NCBI RefSeq assembly: GCF_030295405.1
Contig: NZ_AP027080.1
Location: 2,046,001-2,110,000, forward strand
DNA from: Mesoterricola silvestris
Lineage (GTDB): Bacteria > Acidobacteriota > Holophagae > Holophagales > Holophagaceae
DNA length: 64,000 nt
Direction: 5' to 3'
Each line of letters begins with the position of its first letter. The stretch's first letter is position 1. Shown piece after piece: positions 60,672 through 64,000 of the stretch. A model generated the notes under the pieces. That model did not search any database, was not told where the DNA came from, and saw only the letters and a program-made list of their open reading frames with translations. The position numbers were made by a program, and so were the translations under genes.

Positions 60672-62126
60672 ATGCGAGCGTTCCTGGCATTGTTCGCGCT
60701 TCCCCTCGCCCTGGCCTGCGGGGGTGGATCCAAGGCCGCCCCCGGCGCCCCCACGATCCTCGTCCAGCCCGCCTCCGCTTCGGTGCAGGCCGGGCTCACC
60801 CAGGCCTTCACGGCCGCCGTGGGCCATGCCGCGGATGCCTCGGTCCTCTGGAGCGTCCTGGAGACCGGCGGCGGTTCCATCACGGCGGCGGGCCTCTACA
60901 CCGCCCCGGCGGTTCCGGGCACCTACCACGTGAAGGCCGTGCTCGCGGCCCAGCCCTCCTACGCCGGCCAGGCCACGGTGACCGTGGTGCCGGTGCCGGC
61001 CCAGGGCGTGCCCAGCCTGGGCATCGGGGCCGCCCTCAACGGCTACCTGCCGTTCCCCGGCGACAGCCCCTGGAACCAGGATGTCTCGGGCCTGCCCGCG
61101 GACCCGGCCTCCGCGGCCATCGTGGCCTTCGTGGGCGCGGCCACGGGGCTCCACGCGGACTTCGGATCCGGCACCTACCAGGGCGCGCCCATCGGCATCC
61201 CCTACGCCGTGGTGGCCGGCGGCCAGACCCGGGTGCCCGTGGCCTACCAGGCCTACGGCGGCGAAAGCGATCCCGGCCCCATGCCCATTCCCGTGCCGCC
61301 CCCCTTCGAGGGCGCCGATCCCACGGGCACCTCCGGCGACCGCCACGTCCTGGTGCTGGACCGGGACGCCAACTTCATCTACGAGCTCTACGGTTCCCAG
61401 CTGCAACCCGACGGCTCCTGGCGCGCCGACAGCGGCGCCATCTGGGACGCGGCCTCCGGCGCCCTGCGCCCCTGGGGCTGGACCAGCGCCGACGCCGCGG
61501 GCCTTCCGCTCTTCCCGGGCCTGGCCAAGTACGACGAACTGGCCTCGGGCGCCATCCGCCACGCCCTGCGCCTCACCGTCCCCGCAACCCGGAAGGCCTT
61601 CGTCGCCCCCGCGACCCACTGGGCCTCCTCCGACACCAGCTCCGGCGCACCCCCCATGGGGACGCGCTTCCGCCTCAAGGCGGCCCGGGACATCTCCGGC
61701 TTTCCGCCCCAGTCCCGGGTGATCCTGAAGGCCCTGAAGACCTACGGCATGATCCTCGCCGACAACGGCTCCGCCTGGTACCTCTCCGGGTGCCCCGATG
61801 CCCGTTGGGACAACACCGACCTCCACGCCCTCGGCGGCATCACCGGGGCGGATCTGGAAGTCGTGCAGATGGGCACGGTGTACACCACCGTCCCTGCCGG
61901 CGCCGCCCCCGCCATCCAGGCCTTCACCGCCACCCCCGCGGCCGGCGGCGGCACCACCCTGTCCTGGACGGCGACCGGCGCCACCCGCGCCTTCCTGACC
62001 CCGGCCCCCGGTCCCGTGCGGGGCGCCAGCGCCCTGGTGAAGCCGGTGGCGACGACCACCTACACCCTGCTCGTGGAAGGCCCCTACGGCAGCGCGACGG
62101 CCCAGGTCACGGTGAACGCCAAATAG
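60672..62126 (+). CDS. Exported lipoprotein-like protein of unknown function with Ig-like domains
   Basis: 484 residues. Signal MRAFLALFALPLALA is followed by C16 and GGG, a lipoprotein-type site. An N-terminal Ig-like domain (about 25-115, ILVQPASASVQAGLTQAFTAAV) precedes a central domain of about 270 residues. That domain has DSPWNQDVSG, GDRHVLVLDRDANFIYELYGSQ, DSGAIWD, GLPLFPGLAKYDELASGAIRHALRLTV, MGTRFRLKA and ALKTYGMILADNGSAWYLSG. I recall similar sequences only as uncharacterised proteins. A C-terminal Ig-like domain ends the protein. Enzyme-like conserved Asp, His and Trp are present, but no activity can be named. Confidence 0.75.
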   Translation: MRAFLALFALPLALACGGGSKAAPGAPTILVQPASASVQAGLTQAFTAAVGHAADASVLWSVLETGGGSITAAGLYTAPAVPGTYHVKAVLAAQPSYAGQATVTVVPVPAQGVPSLGIGAALNGYLPFPGDSPWNQDVSGLPADPASAAIVAFVGAATGLHADFGSGTYQGAPIGIPYAVVAGGQTRVPVAYQAYGGESDPGPMPIPVPPPFEGADPTGTSGDRHVLVLDRDANFIYELYGSQLQPDGSWRADSGAIWDAASGALRPWGWTSADAAGLPLFPGLAKYDELASGAIRHALRLTVPATRKAFVAPATHWASSDTSSGAPPMGTRFRLKAARDISGFPPQSRVILKALKTYGMILADNGSAWYLSGCPDARWDNTDLHALGGITGADLEVVQMGTVYTTVPAGAAPAIQAFTATPAAGGGTTLSWTATGATRAFLTPAPGPVRGASALVKPVATTTYTLLVEGPYGSATAQVTVNAK

Positions 62127-62135
62127 AACTGACGT

Positions 62136-62302
62136 TCTTTATCCTGCTCTTTCCCCTGGATCCTGTTCATCCCCGTTTGTACTTCGCCGGGAGTTTTTTC
62201 CACCTTTGGGTCAAGGACGTCGAGTAACGTGCGCTCCGACCCACCTCGGCGTCAGCCCTGCGGAAACCGGGATGAACGCCGATGGATGGGATGAACCGGG
62301 AT
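62136..62302. repeat. Degenerate extragenic palindromic repeat, copy D
   Basis: Partly decayed relative of copies A-C. Left part has TCCTGTTCATCCCCGTTTG, right part has CTCCGACCCACC, CAGCCCTGCGGAAACCGGGATGAA and GATGGGATGAACC. The central palindrome is incomplete. It lies between the lipoprotein-like gene and the opposing kinase gene; the rest of 62127-62380 holds nothing else I can identify. Confidence 0.6.
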
Positions 62303-62380
62303 CCGCTCGACCTGGAACAGCCCCTTCATCACGGGTTCAAGGCGCCTGGGGTTTGCCGACACACCCGAGCGAAGCCCCAT

Positions 62381-64000
<1,620 letters not shown>

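Overview
The window is GC-rich, gene-dense bacterial chromosome. The proteins are Gram-negative in type: lipoprotein signal peptidase, type IV pilus or type II secretion machinery, S46 and M28 exported peptidases, TonB-type domains. The set resembles Acidobacteriota, most likely the Holophagae/Geothrix group. That placement is inference from gene content and composition, not from a marker-gene tree. I see no IS transposase, prophage, CRISPR array or rRNA. One tRNA is present, tRNA-Leu(CAG).

Layout. (1) 1-7.8 kb: the 3' part of UDP-glucose dehydrogenase is cut by the left edge. Divergent to it runs an overlapping run of a TolQ/ExbB-like channel protein, a DUF309 protein and nadB, followed closely by ileS-lspA. 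(2) 8.0-18.6 kb: a complete chemotaxis operon preceded by an almost perfect sigma-28 (FliA) promoter. It encodes a membrane chemoreceptor with two near-identical Cys-rich PAS repeats, CheW, a STAS protein, a soluble receptor-like protein, CheY, CheA, CheR, CheD and CheB. (3) 18.7-28.8 kb: an S46 peptidase, an unknown small protein, DAHP synthase, a zinc-ribbon protein, a methyltransferase-pgk-tpiA operon, rbfA-truB and NAD kinase. (4) 28.8-38.5 kb: penicillin-binding protein 1A, a BlaI/M56 regulatory pair behind twin palindromic operators, a HAD hydrolase, a DEAD-box helicase, SixA, an alpha/beta hydrolase, Rho and methylglyoxal synthase. (5) 38.9-48.0 kb, all minus strand: M28 peptidase, Sua5/YrdC protein, Nudix hydrolase, rpsO with a textbook terminator, tRNA-Leu, then a pilMNOPQ-like cluster ending in a pseudopilin. 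Its secretin carries a C-terminal cohesin-like domain. (6) 48.5-64 kb: smc, radA, yicC, a three-gene signalling cassette (kinase, HDOD protein with Glu at the phosphorylation site, degenerate HD-GYP regulator), plsY-gpsA, an exported protein of unknown function, and a hybrid histidine kinase cut by the right edge.

Two kinds of non-coding structure stand out. A family of large extragenic palindromes recurs in four intergenic gaps (about 23.3, 27.6, 54.8 and 62.1 kb); two copies are bounded by the same 13-bp inverted terminal motif. A separate 410-bp segment at 38.5 kb is bounded by 23-bp near-perfect inverted repeats. Several genes (mrcA, sixA, radA, plsY) have a -10-like hexamer exactly six bases before the start codon, which suggests leaderless mRNAs.

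No clearly new defence or mobile system is visible. The most novel-looking items are the repeat family, the Cys-PAS tandem receptor, the BlaI operator layout, the secretin-cohesin fusion and the pseudo-enzyme signalling cassette.
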